A stretch of 14,769 bases of DNA from Bacteroidales bacterium UBA6192 (GTDB lineage: Bacteria; Bacteroidota; Bacteroidia; Bacteroidales; F082). Made by a program: the position numbers and the translations under genes. Shown piece after piece: positions 1-8,288 of this stretch. Positions within the stretch are counted from its first letter, which is position 1. Each line of letters opens with the position of its first letter. The notes under the pieces are model-generated. The model worked only from the letters and a program-made list of their open reading frames with translations. It ran no database searches and was not told the origin of the DNA. The DNA lies in the NCBI GenBank assembly GCA_002422725.1, contig DITE01000055.1:1-14769 (forward strand), given 5' to 3'.

Positions 1-320
1 TGGTTGAGCTTGAAACTATTTTTGTGTCGGCCAAGCGCAAGGAGAATATTCAGCTCATTTCGGAAAGCCTTGTGAATGCAGTTAAAAAGCTTGATGTTCA
101 ATCCCACACCATTGTAAGCAACACAAGGCACCTGCAAGCCCTGCAGCAGGCCCAGCAGGCTCTCGACTCGGTGGAAGAAGGTTTCCGCAGCGGCTTACCT
201 ACCGACCTGGCTACCATCGACATACGCGCTGCCCTATACCATCTTGGAAGCATTACAGGCGAGATCAGTTCAGACGAAATATTGGGGAATATTTTTGGGA
301 AGTTTTGTATCGGAAAGTAA
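1..320 (+). CDS. mnmE: tRNA uridine-34 5-carboxymethylaminomethyl modification GTPase MnmE, C-terminal part
   Basis: The gene enters from the left edge: its frame is open from base 3, with codons upstream of the first GTG at 24, and ends at a TAA at 318-320. About 105 residues are visible. They begin at the end of the G domain with a G5-type motif (VSAK), followed by the helical C-terminal domain. The last five residues, FCIGK, match the MnmE C-terminal CxGK motif, whose cysteine is functionally important in the family. MnmE works with MnmG in the cytoplasm to install the cmnm5 group on wobble uridine 34 of certain tRNAs, using a methylene-tetrahydrofolate-derived carbon. The nearby sequence shows no link to the downstream genes, and a gap of about 210 bp follows. 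Family identification is secure; only the N-terminal two thirds are missing, because of the window edge. Confidence 0.93.
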   Translation, partial: VELETIFVSAKRKENIQLISESLVNAVKKLDVQSHTIVSNTRHLQALQQAQQALDSVEEGFRSGLPTDLATIDIRAALYHLGSITGEISSDEILGNIFGKFCIGK

Positions 321-533
321 CCGATATAAACCTGATGAATATAATTTAATTAATATCAATATTATGCAAAGTTTGCTATCAACAAAGTAGCAGACTTGTT
401 CTGGATAGTTCCAACTGCCCGAGGTATTATTCAGATTTATTATTTATAAGCCGGGTTTGTCTGAATGGAAACTCAAATGACCTAATTGTTGCTATTTTTA
501 TGCTGTTTTTGCATCAAAGCACTTCATAATAAT

Positions 534-1706
534 ATGACTATGTTGAAGAATGAGAAAAATTCGGGTGAAGGATCTGTTGGCAGCGGAAAAACCGTAAAAG
601 GCCGATCCAATCTAAGCAAGGCTTTCAAGGCCGTGTTTCCGGGGAAATATATTCAGGGTGAAAGTCTGATACAGGAGTTGCCTGATTTGATGAAATCGTT
701 TGGAAAGAACGGCATGGTGCTTTCTTCGCGTACGGTGAAACACACCATCCTTTCAAATCATTTGGGCCGTTTTGAGGCTGAAAATATACATGTTGAAAAT
801 TTCCTGGGCGAATGTTGCGAAACAGAGCTAAAGCGTATCGCTGAAATTGTTTTGGAGCGGAAAATCGATGTGCTTGCTGGGATGGGAGGAGGCAAGGTAA
901 TTGACACGGTTAAAATTGTAGCCGACCGGGCGGGAATTCCGGTAATCATTGTCCCGACCATTGCTTCCACCGATGCGCCTTGCAGCGGTTGTGCCGTAAT
1001 CTATACCGATGAGGGCGTTTTTGAATCTGTTTACTACCAGAAGATGAACCCGCAGCTCGTGTTGGTCGATATGCAGATTATAGCCCATGCACCTACCCGA
1101 TTTCTTGTTTCGGGCATGGGCGATGCCCTGTCCACCTGGTTTGAAGCAAGGTCCTGTGTCGAATCGCAATCCATGAATGAATGTGGTGGCCACAGCACGA
1201 TGGCAGGCTTGCATCTTGCAAAGCTGTGTTACGACATGATTTTGCAATATGGTGTTGCTGCCAAGCTTGCAAGCGAAAACAAAATCATCACGGCAGCATT
1301 AAACCATGTGGTGGAAGCAAATACACTCCTCAGTGGCATCGGTTTCGAAAGCTCAGGCCTTGCAACTGCACATTCTGTGCATAACGGCTTGTCGGCACTG
1401 GACGAAACACATGCTTATTTTCATGGCGAAAAAGTGGCTTTCGGTGTGCTGACAGGTTTGCACCTTACGGATGCTTCGCCGGAGGAAATGAATACGGTTT
1501 ATCACTTTTGTGAAGAAATCGGACTACCGACCACCTTTGCTGATATTGGTCTTGTTGATTGTGGGCGCGACAAACTGATGCCGGCTGCAATAAAAGCCTG
1601 CGCCCCTCAGGAAGGCATTCATCATGAGGCCTTTGAAATTAATCCTGAAAAAGTATTGTATGCCATGATGGCAGCGGATGCTATGGGCAGGATGCGAAAA
1701 AAATGA
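534..1706 (+). CDS. gldA: Glycerol dehydrogenase (NAD-dependent, iron/zinc-type alcohol dehydrogenase family)
   Basis: The product should oxidise glycerol to dihydroxyacetone with NAD+ in the cytoplasm. It aligns along its length with E. coli GldA as recalled: the SPGKYIQG-like start (FPGKYIQGES), GGGKVIDTVK in the nucleotide-binding fold, PTIASTDAPCSG followed by VIYTDEG, GMGDALSTWFEA, and HSVHNGL followed by FHGEKVAFG. The three metal ligands expected for the family are present: one Asp in GMGD (codon at 1122) and two His (codons at 1371 and 1422). Their spacing of 83 and 17 residues matches E. coli GldA. The start is uncertain. The frame stays open back to a TTG at 486, ATGs lie at 534 and 540, and family homology begins only around 633-639, so 534 implies an N-terminal extension of about 30 residues. 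No clear ribosome site decides it. No dihydroxyacetone kinase or glycerol transporter lies nearby, so the pathway context is unknown. Family confidence is high; the start is only moderately supported. Confidence 0.9.
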   Translation: MTMLKNEKNSGEGSVGSGKTVKGRSNLSKAFKAVFPGKYIQGESLIQELPDLMKSFGKNGMVLSSRTVKHTILSNHLGRFEAENIHVENFLGECCETELKRIAEIVLERKIDVLAGMGGGKVIDTVKIVADRAGIPVIIVPTIASTDAPCSGCAVIYTDEGVFESVYYQKMNPQLVLVDMQIIAHAPTRFLVSGMGDALSTWFEARSCVESQSMNECGGHSTMAGLHLAKLCYDMILQYGVAAKLASENKIITAALNHVVEANTLLSGIGFESSGLATAHSVHNGLSALDETHAYFHGEKVAFGVLTGLHLTDASPEEMNTVYHFCEEIGLPTTFADIGLVDCGRDKLMPAAIKACAPQEGIHHEAFEINPEKVLYAMMAADAMGRMRKK

Positions 1707-1872
1707 TTCAATAAACTGTAAATTCTTATGACAAATGCAGGTGCAGCGTTGTCTTCTCACCAAATGTATAAGGAACCTTTTATTTAAAGCGAAAATCCTG
1801 AATCCAGCCATACTGTGATTGAAACAGTTAGACATTAGATTCACTAAGCATGATAAAAAAATGCATTATAAC

Positions 1873-1903
1873 TTTTTAATCTCATGATCGTATACTATCT
1901 TTG
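1873..1903 (+). promoter_or_regulatory. Predicted Bacteroidota-type promoter of the chemosensory operon
   Basis: TATCTTTG at 1896-1903 matches the Bacteroidota -7 consensus TAnnTTTG exactly. A T-rich tract at 1873-1877 sits about 19 bp upstream, roughly where the weak -33 TTTG element is expected. Transcription would start near 1908-1911, giving a leader of about 30 bases before the first cheW start at 1940. It lies in the only sizeable gap upstream of the operon. The assignment rests on consensus and position only. Confidence 0.5.
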
Positions 1904-1939
1904 TTTGGGACCTAAGGCCACCCCAGATTTTATTAAAGC

Positions 1940-2440
1940 ATGGGCAATGTAATGTTTGATTTTATAACTTTCTCCCTGGACAAACGATTGTTTGCCATTC
2001 CTTTAGAACAGCTGAACAAGGTGATCAGGGCAGTTGCAGTCACCCCTGTTCCGGATGCTGGCGCGATCATACACGGCGTATTCGATTATCACGGTGAAGT
2101 GATGCCGGTGATCAACCTTCGGAAGCGTTTTGACATGCCGTTAAAAAAAATCAGTACCAGCGATCATTTTCTCCTTGTGGACTCGGGAAAGCATCATTTT
2201 GCTTTAGTGGTTGATAAGGTTGATGAAATTAAGAATATTGCCCAACATGAAATCAGTGAAGTTGAATTATCCTCCCCATTAGCCGACCAGGCAGGGAAAC
2301 AAGATCGCTCAGTGAAAACCTTTCTTCGAAACGAAAATGGAATCACCATCATTTATGATCTTGAATTACTTGTAAATAGTGAAGTGGAAATTCAACTTAA
2401 TGAACTGACTGAATTATTAAAAGTAGAGGGTTCTGTATGA
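1940..2440 (+). CDS. cheW: CheW-like coupling protein, first copy
   Basis: This 166-residue protein is a single CheW (SH3-like) domain. Recognisable parts are the opening strand FITFSLDKRLFAIPLEQL (residues 8-25), the central GVFDYHGEVMPVINLRKRF block (about 46-64) that corresponds to the family's G-x-x-x-x-R-G-x-x-x-P-V-x-d-L core, and a second half with FALVVDKVDEI (about 87-97). The usual Arg of the YRG turn is replaced: here it reads YHG. CheW links the tip of chemoreceptors to the P5 domain of CheA in the cytoplasmic array. It is the first gene of the operon, and its stop overlaps the cheR start (ATGA at 2437). The start could be ATG 1940 or ATG 1952; neither has a strong Shine-Dalgarno, and 1940 is kept as the longer form. 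It differs markedly from the second CheW in the operon. Confidence 0.9.
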   Translation: MGNVMFDFITFSLDKRLFAIPLEQLNKVIRAVAVTPVPDAGAIIHGVFDYHGEVMPVINLRKRFDMPLKKISTSDHFLLVDSGKHHFALVVDKVDEIKNIAQHEISEVELSSPLADQAGKQDRSVKTFLRNENGITIIYDLELLVNSEVEIQLNELTELLKVEGSV

Positions 2441-3939
2441 GTTTCGAAGAGAACATGAGCATAATCAATCAGCGACTCAACACTTTGATTGGATTGAATT
2501 TTGCTGAGAGTCAGTGGAAAAACCTGGAAAGCAATCTGAAACTTGCATTTAATGTGCTGAATCTACAATACAGTCAGGAACTATTTCTGAAATGGATAAT
2601 GCAGACAGAAATTCCAGCTAAGGAGCTTGAGATTTTAGCAAATCACCTTACAATTGGCGAAACATATTTCTTCAGGGAGAAGATTGCACTCAATTTGTTG
2701 CGCGAAAAAATTATACCGGCTATTACGATTGCCCATTTAGAAAATGGTGGGAGTAGAAGTTTGAAAATATGGAGTGCGGGCTGTAGCTCGGGTGAAGAAC
2801 CCTACTCCATTGCCATGATGCTAAAGGAACTAATTCCTGACATTGAGGACTGGGACATCAAGATACTTGCAACAGACATTAACACGGCTGCACTGCAAAA
2901 AGCAAAAGAAGGCAGGTACACTTCATGGTCGTTTAGGGACACGCCAGAATATATCAAAAAGAAATATTTTCTTGAAAATGGCAAAAGTTATGAGCTTAAA
3001 CCAGAAATCAGGAAAATGGTTCACTTCAACAGGATTAATCTTGCAAGCGACAATTTTCCAGCCGAGACAAGTGGACTCATGAATTTGGATGTCATTTTTT
3101 GCCGCAATGTACTGATGTATTTTTCGCCGGAAGTGATTAAAAGTATTGCCGGAAAATTCTATCAGACACTTCGGAAAGACGCCTGGTTTATCACAAGTCA
3201 GGTGGAACTTAACGATCAGTATTTCGGAAATTTTCAAAGGATCGTTTTTGAAGGGGGTGTTTTTTACCGAAAATCTACAATTGAACCCAAACTAGATCTG
3301 TTTAGAGATAGCTTTACCGATCCTAAATCAAATGGAAAGCTCAATAAAACAAAAAAAAGACTTCCGAAAACATTAGCTTTGCTGCAAAAAGACAATATAA
3401 GAAGAGTTCCTGCTTCATTCGACAATAAGCCGGAATTAATGGCCCAATCCAGCGAAAATCATTTATTTTCTGAGGCAGAAGCACTCTTTTTAGCAGGTCA
3501 CTTTCAGGATTGTATTCTGTTTTGTAATTCGGCATTAGCAGAACAAGGTTACGATAAAGAACTCACCTTTTTACTATCAAAAGCCTATGCCAATGTTGGC
3601 AAGCTTGAAAAAGCCGAAAAAACGCTGAAATCACTTATTGCTGCTAATAGCGACAATGCAGAGCATTACTATTTTTATGCCACCATACTGATGGAACAAA
3701 ATCAATGGGATGAGGCTGATAAAAATCTGGTGAAAGCCTTATATTTAGATCCCCGCCTGTTGGCGGCAAGATTGAGCCGGAGCCGTGTCCTAAAACATCT
3801 GAATAAAAACGAACAATCAAAAAAGGAAATAGAGAACCTGATTAGTGATATCGACATTTACGATGATTATGAATCCATACCCGGACTTGACGGTTTGACG
3901 GCTGGAAGACTCAGGCAAATGGCTCAGTTTTTTTCGTGA
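2437..3939 (+). CDS. cheR: Chemoreceptor glutamate methyltransferase CheR with C-terminal TPR domain
   Basis: The protein should transfer methyl groups from S-adenosylmethionine to receptor glutamates for adaptation. Residues 1-80 form the CheR N-terminal helical domain, ending in LTIGETYFFR. Residues about 85-280 are the methyltransferase domain, with motif I WSAGCSSGEEPYS (112-124), the acidic residue of ATDIN (D147) and the CheR signature FCRNVLMYF (221-229). After a basic linker (about 281-340), residues about 343-455 are helical repeats consistent with three TPR units, for example AKAYANVGKLEKAEK-like and YATILMEQNQWDEAD-like stretches. The C-terminus has a DGLTAGRLRQM segment. At 500 residues it is almost twice the length of a plain CheR. 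FrzF of Myxococcus is a known CheR-TPR of this kind, in which the TPRs modulate methylation. It overlaps cheW by four bases, and AGAGGG lies just upstream of the start. Identification is secure; the TPR count is approximate. Confidence 0.93.
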   Translation: MSFEENMSIINQRLNTLIGLNFAESQWKNLESNLKLAFNVLNLQYSQELFLKWIMQTEIPAKELEILANHLTIGETYFFREKIALNLLREKIIPAITIAHLENGGSRSLKIWSAGCSSGEEPYSIAMMLKELIPDIEDWDIKILATDINTAALQKAKEGRYTSWSFRDTPEYIKKKYFLENGKSYELKPEIRKMVHFNRINLASDNFPAETSGLMNLDVIFCRNVLMYFSPEVIKSIAGKFYQTLRKDAWFITSQVELNDQYFGNFQRIVFEGGVFYRKSTIEPKLDLFRDSFTDPKSNGKLNKTKKRLPKTLALLQKDNIRRVPASFDNKPELMAQSSENHLFSEAEALFLAGHFQDCILFCNSALAEQGYDKELTFLLSKAYANVGKLEKAEKTLKSLIAANSDNAEHYYFYATILMEQNQWDEADKNLVKALYLDPRLLAARLSRSRVLKHLNKNEQSKKEIENLISDIDIYDDYESIPGLDGLTAGRLRQMAQFFS

Positions 3940-3950
3940 AAGGATAGACT

Positions 3951-4460
3951 ATGACAAAAGAAGAACAAATTTTGGAAGAAAGAGCCAGGCAAACCGCTCA
4001 AAAACAAGAGGAGATTGATCAATCTGTGGAATCAATCCGTATTATTGAGTTTTTACTCTTTCCTGAAAGATATGCTATTGAATCTGTGTATGTGCGTGAA
4101 GTTCTTACAATTACTGAAGTGACTGAAATACCAGGCACTCCACCCTACCTGCTTGGTGTTATACATTATCGTGGTTCTATTTTATCTGTAATAAATTTAA
4201 AAGAATTGCTGGGCTTGAACGAAAGAGGATTGACAGAGATGAATAAGGTTTTGTTGCTGTCAAATGGAACAATGGAATTTGGTTTGGTAACCGATGGTAT
4301 TTTTGGTTCGTTTGACATACAGCTTAGCCAGATTTCTAAAGCTCCAATAAATATAAGCAAGGCAGGTGCAGCTTTTCTTAGCGGCGTGCTAACGAATGGC
4401 TCCATTCTGCTCAATGGATCACAATTGCTCGAAAGCGAGTCACTAATCATCAATCATTAA
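3951..4460 (+). CDS. cheW: CheW-like coupling protein, second copy
   Basis: This 169-residue protein has a charged, probably helical N-terminal extension of about 28 residues, followed by a single CheW domain. The family core is clear: FLLFPERYAIESVYVREVL (about 34-52), VTEIPGTPPYLLGVIHYRG (about 57-75) with the canonical YRG, then SILSVINLKELLGL. This copy is closer to a standard CheW than the first one in the operon. It lies 11 bp after the cheR stop, with AAAGGA at 3939-3944 six bases before the ATG, one of the few clear ribosome sites in the cluster. Having two couplers in one operon recalls FrzA and FrzB of Myxococcus, where one coupler is required and the other is accessory. Whether that division holds here is not visible from sequence. 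Confidence 0.92.
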   Translation: MTKEEQILEERARQTAQKQEEIDQSVESIRIIEFLLFPERYAIESVYVREVLTITEVTEIPGTPPYLLGVIHYRGSILSVINLKELLGLNERGLTEMNKVLLLSNGTMEFGLVTDGIFGSFDIQLSQISKAPINISKAGAAFLSGVLTNGSILLNGSQLLESESLIINH

Positions 4461-4481
4461 ACCAAATTAATAATTAAGAAT

Positions 4482-5975
4482 ATGGAATATTTTAACAGAA
4501 TTAGCTCCCGAAATAAATTAATTATTGGATTCGCAGCGATTATTGTAGGAATCGTTATTGCCCTTACAATTATATTGTTCAATTTGAACCAAATATTGAC
4601 ATCAAAAATATCACTTGACACTGCACTCAGAAGTTCAAATGAATTAACAGAAATAAGGGCGCATCAAAATAGAATTAATGTATTGTTGCTTTCTATCATA
4701 CTTGAGGATGGTGCTCATGAATCGGCTGCCCATCTTGAAGAGTATACTATTAAATGGAAAGAAGTCAATGATATCATGGCAAAATTAGAAATTGACCTGG
4801 AAATCAATCAAAACGCTTTAATGAAATATGTGGGATTCGTTCCATATATCGATGAATTGAAAAAACAACAGGATCAATTTGTTGAAATGATCCAGAATGG
4901 GTCGGTCGAGGCTGCACAGGCTTTTTATGAGCAGGAATTGATCAGTAAAGAGGAAGATTTGCACCAAAGAATTTTGGAACTTCAGGATGTGATTGATCTA
5001 TATACTGAAGACCTGTTTGTTCAAACGAACAAAACCATTAAATCAAGCTACAATTCAATGGCATTAATTGGTTTGATACTGCTGGCAATTATTTCAATTA
5101 TCATTATTGGTATTTTTAGAATGATTGCGCGCATATCACACGACATCAAAGAAGGGGTAACTGTTTTGGGCACTTCATCTGCTGAGATACAAACAACAGT
5201 TGCAGAAGTAGCCACCGGTGCAGCTGAGACCGCTACAGCAATTTCGGAAACAACCACCACTGTTGAGGAAATAAGGCAAACTTCCATTGTGTCGGGTCAA
5301 AAGGCGAAAAACCTGCTCGAAAGCTCTCAAAGAGCCTCCGATGCCGGTGAGCAGGGATTGGATTCATCCGCCATGATGGTTGAAGCGATGCGCAAGATTG
5401 ATGCCCAAATGAAGGTTATTCACAACACGATCACCAAACTTGCAGACCAAAACCGCTCAGTTGGCGAAATTACTTCAACCGTTGCCGATATTGCCGATCA
5501 ATCGAATCTTCTGGCTGTTAATGCTGCCATTGAAGCCGCAAAAGCCGGTGAACACGGAAGAGGGTTTTCGGTTGTTGCACAGGAAATCAGAAGCCTGTCT
5601 GAACAATCAAAAAAATCGACCACCCAGGTAAAAGATATTCTGAATGAAATCCAGAAATCAGTTTCGCTGGCTGTCGAAGTGATTAATCAGGGAACCAAAA
5701 CGGTTGAAGAGGGCAGTAAAACTGTTCTTGATGACCGCACTATTGTAGAAGCTTTGATCGACAGCATCAATGAGGCTGCGGAGGCGGCAGTTCAGATAAA
5801 ATCATCGAGTCAGCAACAAATCGCAGGCATGGATCAGATAGTACCTGCCATGGAGAATATTAGACAGGCAAGTGAGCAAAACGTTGCAGGCATCAGACAA
5901 ACACAGCAGGCATTGAAAGATTTGCAGCAACTGGGTGATAGCTTGAAAAAGGTGATTATACGCTATAAATTGTAA
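4482..5975 (+). CDS. Transmembrane methyl-accepting chemotaxis protein (4HB-type sensor, no evident HAMP)
   Basis: This 497-residue receptor starts with a short cytoplasmic N-terminus and TM1 (about 13-35). A helical periplasmic region of about 155 residues follows (36-190, consistent with a four-helix-bundle sensor), then TM2 (about 192-214) and the cytoplasmic signalling hairpin. The hairpin tip is canonical: ADQSNLLAVNAAIEAAKAGE followed by HGRGFSVVAQEIRSL (about 338-372). The two arms from about 219 to the tip and from the tip to the end are of equal length, about 19 heptads each. Likely methylation sites are E262/E263 in TTVEEIRQTS and Q445/Q446 in SSSQQQIAGM. No full HAMP domain of about 50 residues fits between TM2 and the start of the hairpin. 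There is no NWETF-like CheR-binding tail; the protein ends VIIRYKL. It lies between cheW and cheA in the operon, so it is probably the dedicated receptor. Its ligand cannot be inferred. Confidence 0.95.
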   Translation: MEYFNRISSRNKLIIGFAAIIVGIVIALTIILFNLNQILTSKISLDTALRSSNELTEIRAHQNRINVLLLSIILEDGAHESAAHLEEYTIKWKEVNDIMAKLEIDLEINQNALMKYVGFVPYIDELKKQQDQFVEMIQNGSVEAAQAFYEQELISKEEDLHQRILELQDVIDLYTEDLFVQTNKTIKSSYNSMALIGLILLAIISIIIIGIFRMIARISHDIKEGVTVLGTSSAEIQTTVAEVATGAAETATAISETTTTVEEIRQTSIVSGQKAKNLLESSQRASDAGEQGLDSSAMMVEAMRKIDAQMKVIHNTITKLADQNRSVGEITSTVADIADQSNLLAVNAAIEAAKAGEHGRGFSVVAQEIRSLSEQSKKSTTQVKDILNEIQKSVSLAVEVINQGTKTVEEGSKTVLDDRTIVEALIDSINEAAEAAVQIKSSSQQQIAGMDQIVPAMENIRQASEQNVAGIRQTQQALKDLQQLGDSLKKVIIRYKL

Positions 5976-5981
5976 CAGAAA

Positions 5982-8282
5982 ATGAGCAAAGACCAAGATG
6001 ATTTTCTGAAAGAATTGCTCAACGATTTCAAAATTGAAGGTGCTGAGCACCTTCAGGCAATGGTAAATGGCTTGCTGAAGTTGGAGAAAGATATCAATAG
6101 CCCTGAAAAGAAGGCTGTTGTTGAAACTGTCTTTCGCGAAATGCATAGCATGAAAGGTGCTTCAAGGGCAGTGAACCTCATGCAGATTGAACGGCTGTGC
6201 ATGAATCTTGAAAGTGTTTTTCATGAAATTAAAAATGAAAACCTACATCTTACCAAAGAAATGTTCGATGTTTTTTTTCAGGCAACGGACATATTGGATA
6301 TTCTGTTGAAGGAATTAGATAATCCCAACAAATCTGTTTCCGAAAACAACATCAACCAGCTTGGTGAACGACTGAAGGCTTTATCCACAAAAAGCGATGT
6401 GCGCCCTAAAAGTGATTATTACAGGAAAGAATCTCCCAAGGAAAATTTAGGAGAGCCGCTACATCCCATTGGAAACAAAGCTATTGTAGAAAAAAGCGTT
6501 TCAATTCCTGAAGAAAAAGCCGGGAATACAGAAACTTCGTTTGTTTTAAAAGAAAAGGAGAAAATCACCGGGAAAGAAACCGTTCGTGTCGATACTGCCA
6601 AGCTGTATGATTCGCTGAGGTTGGCAGAAGAAATGATTACGATAAAAAACAAGCTGAAGTTTCACTCAGACCAATTGCAGGTTATCAGCAGCAAAATTAC
6701 CAAGCGGAAAAGAATACTCAAGCATGATCTACCCTCTGATAAAGAAAAAGAAATAAGGGAGATGGAAATTCTGAGAAAGTATGATGACGAGCTAACTGAT
6801 GCTGCAAAAAAGATAGAAAAACTTCAGTATGACGCAGGTCGTACAATTGATGAGATGATTCTTGGTTTAAAAAAAACACTTTTGCAACCTTTTTCAACTT
6901 TGCTTGCCCTTGTTCCTCGCATAGTCAGGGATCTTTCGAAAGAATTTAACAAAGAGGTCGAGATCAATATTTTAGGTGCTGAGACAGAGATTGACCGCCG
7001 GATTCTCGAAGCTATGAAAGACCCGATAGTACATCTTGTGCGAAACTGCATCGATCATGGTATAGAATCCAAAGAGGAAAGATTAAAGCTTAATAAAAGA
7101 CAATCCGGAACCTTAACAATCAGCATTACGGACGATTCTGAACAAAACATTATCATCACACTGGAAGATGACGGGAATGGTATCCATCGCGAAAAGCTTA
7201 TCAACTCTGCTATAAAGGCCGGAATTATTAAAGCAGATGCGGTTGATTCAATGAATGAAAAGGAAATCAATATGCTGATTTTTGCTTCGGGAGTTTCAAC
7301 CAGTCCTTTTATTACTGATGTTTCAGGTAGAGGATTAGGAATGGCTATCGTTTTGGAAAAAATAACAGGATTAGGAGGTAACATTGTTGTTGATTCTGTT
7401 GCCTTAAAAGGAACCAAATTTACTATTACACTTCCGCAAACTCTGGCAACTTTTAAAGGCATACTCGTGAAAGCCTCCGAAAGCTTATTCATGATCCCGA
7501 CGACTGCCATCTTCAAGGCAATTAAAATTACCCCGGACGACATCAGTACGGTTGAATCGAAAAACACGATCAGGTTAAATAATGAAATTGTCGGACTTGT
7601 CAGTCTGGCCGACGTGCTAGGGATCAGAAAACGACACTCAAGTCAAAAAAACAACTTCTTACAAGGTTTGGCACTTCAACTTGCCCAGAAAAAACTGGTG
7701 TTTGTTGTTGATGAGGTTATGGGTGAGCATGAGGGCATTGTGAAGTCGCTTGGACCGCAGTTACAGCATGTGAATAATATTGCAGGCGCAACACTGCTTG
7801 GTGATGGGAAAATTGTGCCCGTCCTACAAATAGCTGAACTTATTAGTTCTGCCATGGGAAAATCATATACAACTGATTTAATTGAAGTCCAAAACCATGA
7901 AAATACAGCAGGAGAGGTGCAGACGCGCATCCTCATGGCTGAAGATTCAATAACCATTCGAAACATGATGCGAAATTATCTTGAAACCGCTGGCTTTGCA
8001 GTAGTATCGGCCGTTGATGGGCAGGATGCTTATGAGCATTTGCAAACCGACCGTTTCGATATTGTTGTTACGGATATTGAGATGCCAAGAATGAATGGAT
8101 TTCAGCTAACGGCAAAAATTAAAGAGAACCCGGCATTGAATCATTTGCCAGTTGTTTTGGTTACTGCACTTGAATCGCCGGACGACCGCAAAAGAGGGAT
8201 GGAAGCGGGGGCCAATGCCTATATTATTAAAAGCAGTTTCGAGAAGAGTAATCTTATTGACACCATAAACAGACTTATATAA
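5982..8282 (+). CDS. cheA: Hybrid chemotaxis histidine kinase CheA-CheY (FrzE-like)
   Basis: This 766-residue protein autophosphorylates in response to receptor state. Domains in order: an Hpt/P1 domain with FREMHSMKGASRAV, phospho-acceptor H55 (about 1-115); a low-complexity linker (about 135-200) in place of a P2 domain; an unusually long, highly charged helical dimerisation region (about 203-300); an HATPase_c/P4 domain with N-box HLVRNCIDHGIE (351-362), G1 DDGNG (396-400) and G2 GRGLGM (449-454); a CheW-like P5 domain (about 485-625); and a C-terminal receiver (about 648-766) with E654/D655, phospho-acceptor D698 in VTDIEMP, T728 and K750. All residues needed for kinase and receiver activity appear present. 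It starts 6 bp after the receptor stop and cheB starts 6 bp after its own. The fused receiver may act as output or as a phosphate sink, as proposed for FrzE. Family assignment is very secure. Confidence 0.96.
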   Translation: MSKDQDDFLKELLNDFKIEGAEHLQAMVNGLLKLEKDINSPEKKAVVETVFREMHSMKGASRAVNLMQIERLCMNLESVFHEIKNENLHLTKEMFDVFFQATDILDILLKELDNPNKSVSENNINQLGERLKALSTKSDVRPKSDYYRKESPKENLGEPLHPIGNKAIVEKSVSIPEEKAGNTETSFVLKEKEKITGKETVRVDTAKLYDSLRLAEEMITIKNKLKFHSDQLQVISSKITKRKRILKHDLPSDKEKEIREMEILRKYDDELTDAAKKIEKLQYDAGRTIDEMILGLKKTLLQPFSTLLALVPRIVRDLSKEFNKEVEINILGAETEIDRRILEAMKDPIVHLVRNCIDHGIESKEERLKLNKRQSGTLTISITDDSEQNIIITLEDDGNGIHREKLINSAIKAGIIKADAVDSMNEKEINMLIFASGVSTSPFITDVSGRGLGMAIVLEKITGLGGNIVVDSVALKGTKFTITLPQTLATFKGILVKASESLFMIPTTAIFKAIKITPDDISTVESKNTIRLNNEIVGLVSLADVLGIRKRHSSQKNNFLQGLALQLAQKKLVFVVDEVMGEHEGIVKSLGPQLQHVNNIAGATLLGDGKIVPVLQIAELISSAMGKSYTTDLIEVQNHENTAGEVQTRILMAEDSITIRNMMRNYLETAGFAVVSAVDGQDAYEHLQTDRFDIVVTDIEMPRMNGFQLTAKIKENPALNHLPVVLVTALESPDDRKRGMEAGANAYIIKSSFEKSNLIDTINRLI

Positions 8283-8288
8283 CCCATA

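Noticed and set aside
378..398. Imperfect hairpin (AACAA..GT/AC..TTGTT) after mnmE
   Set aside because: It has a bulge and no T-run after it, so it does not qualify as an intrinsic terminator.
828..1247. Minus-strand open frame of 139 codons inside gldA
   Set aside because: It lies wholly opposite a well-supported gldA, and its translation resembles no family and is rich in His and Arg as expected for a shadow frame.
7055..7567. Minus-strand open frame of 170 codons inside cheA
   Set aside because: It is antisense to the HATPase and P5 regions of cheA, whose motifs are intact. The Ser/Ile-rich product looks like a shadow.
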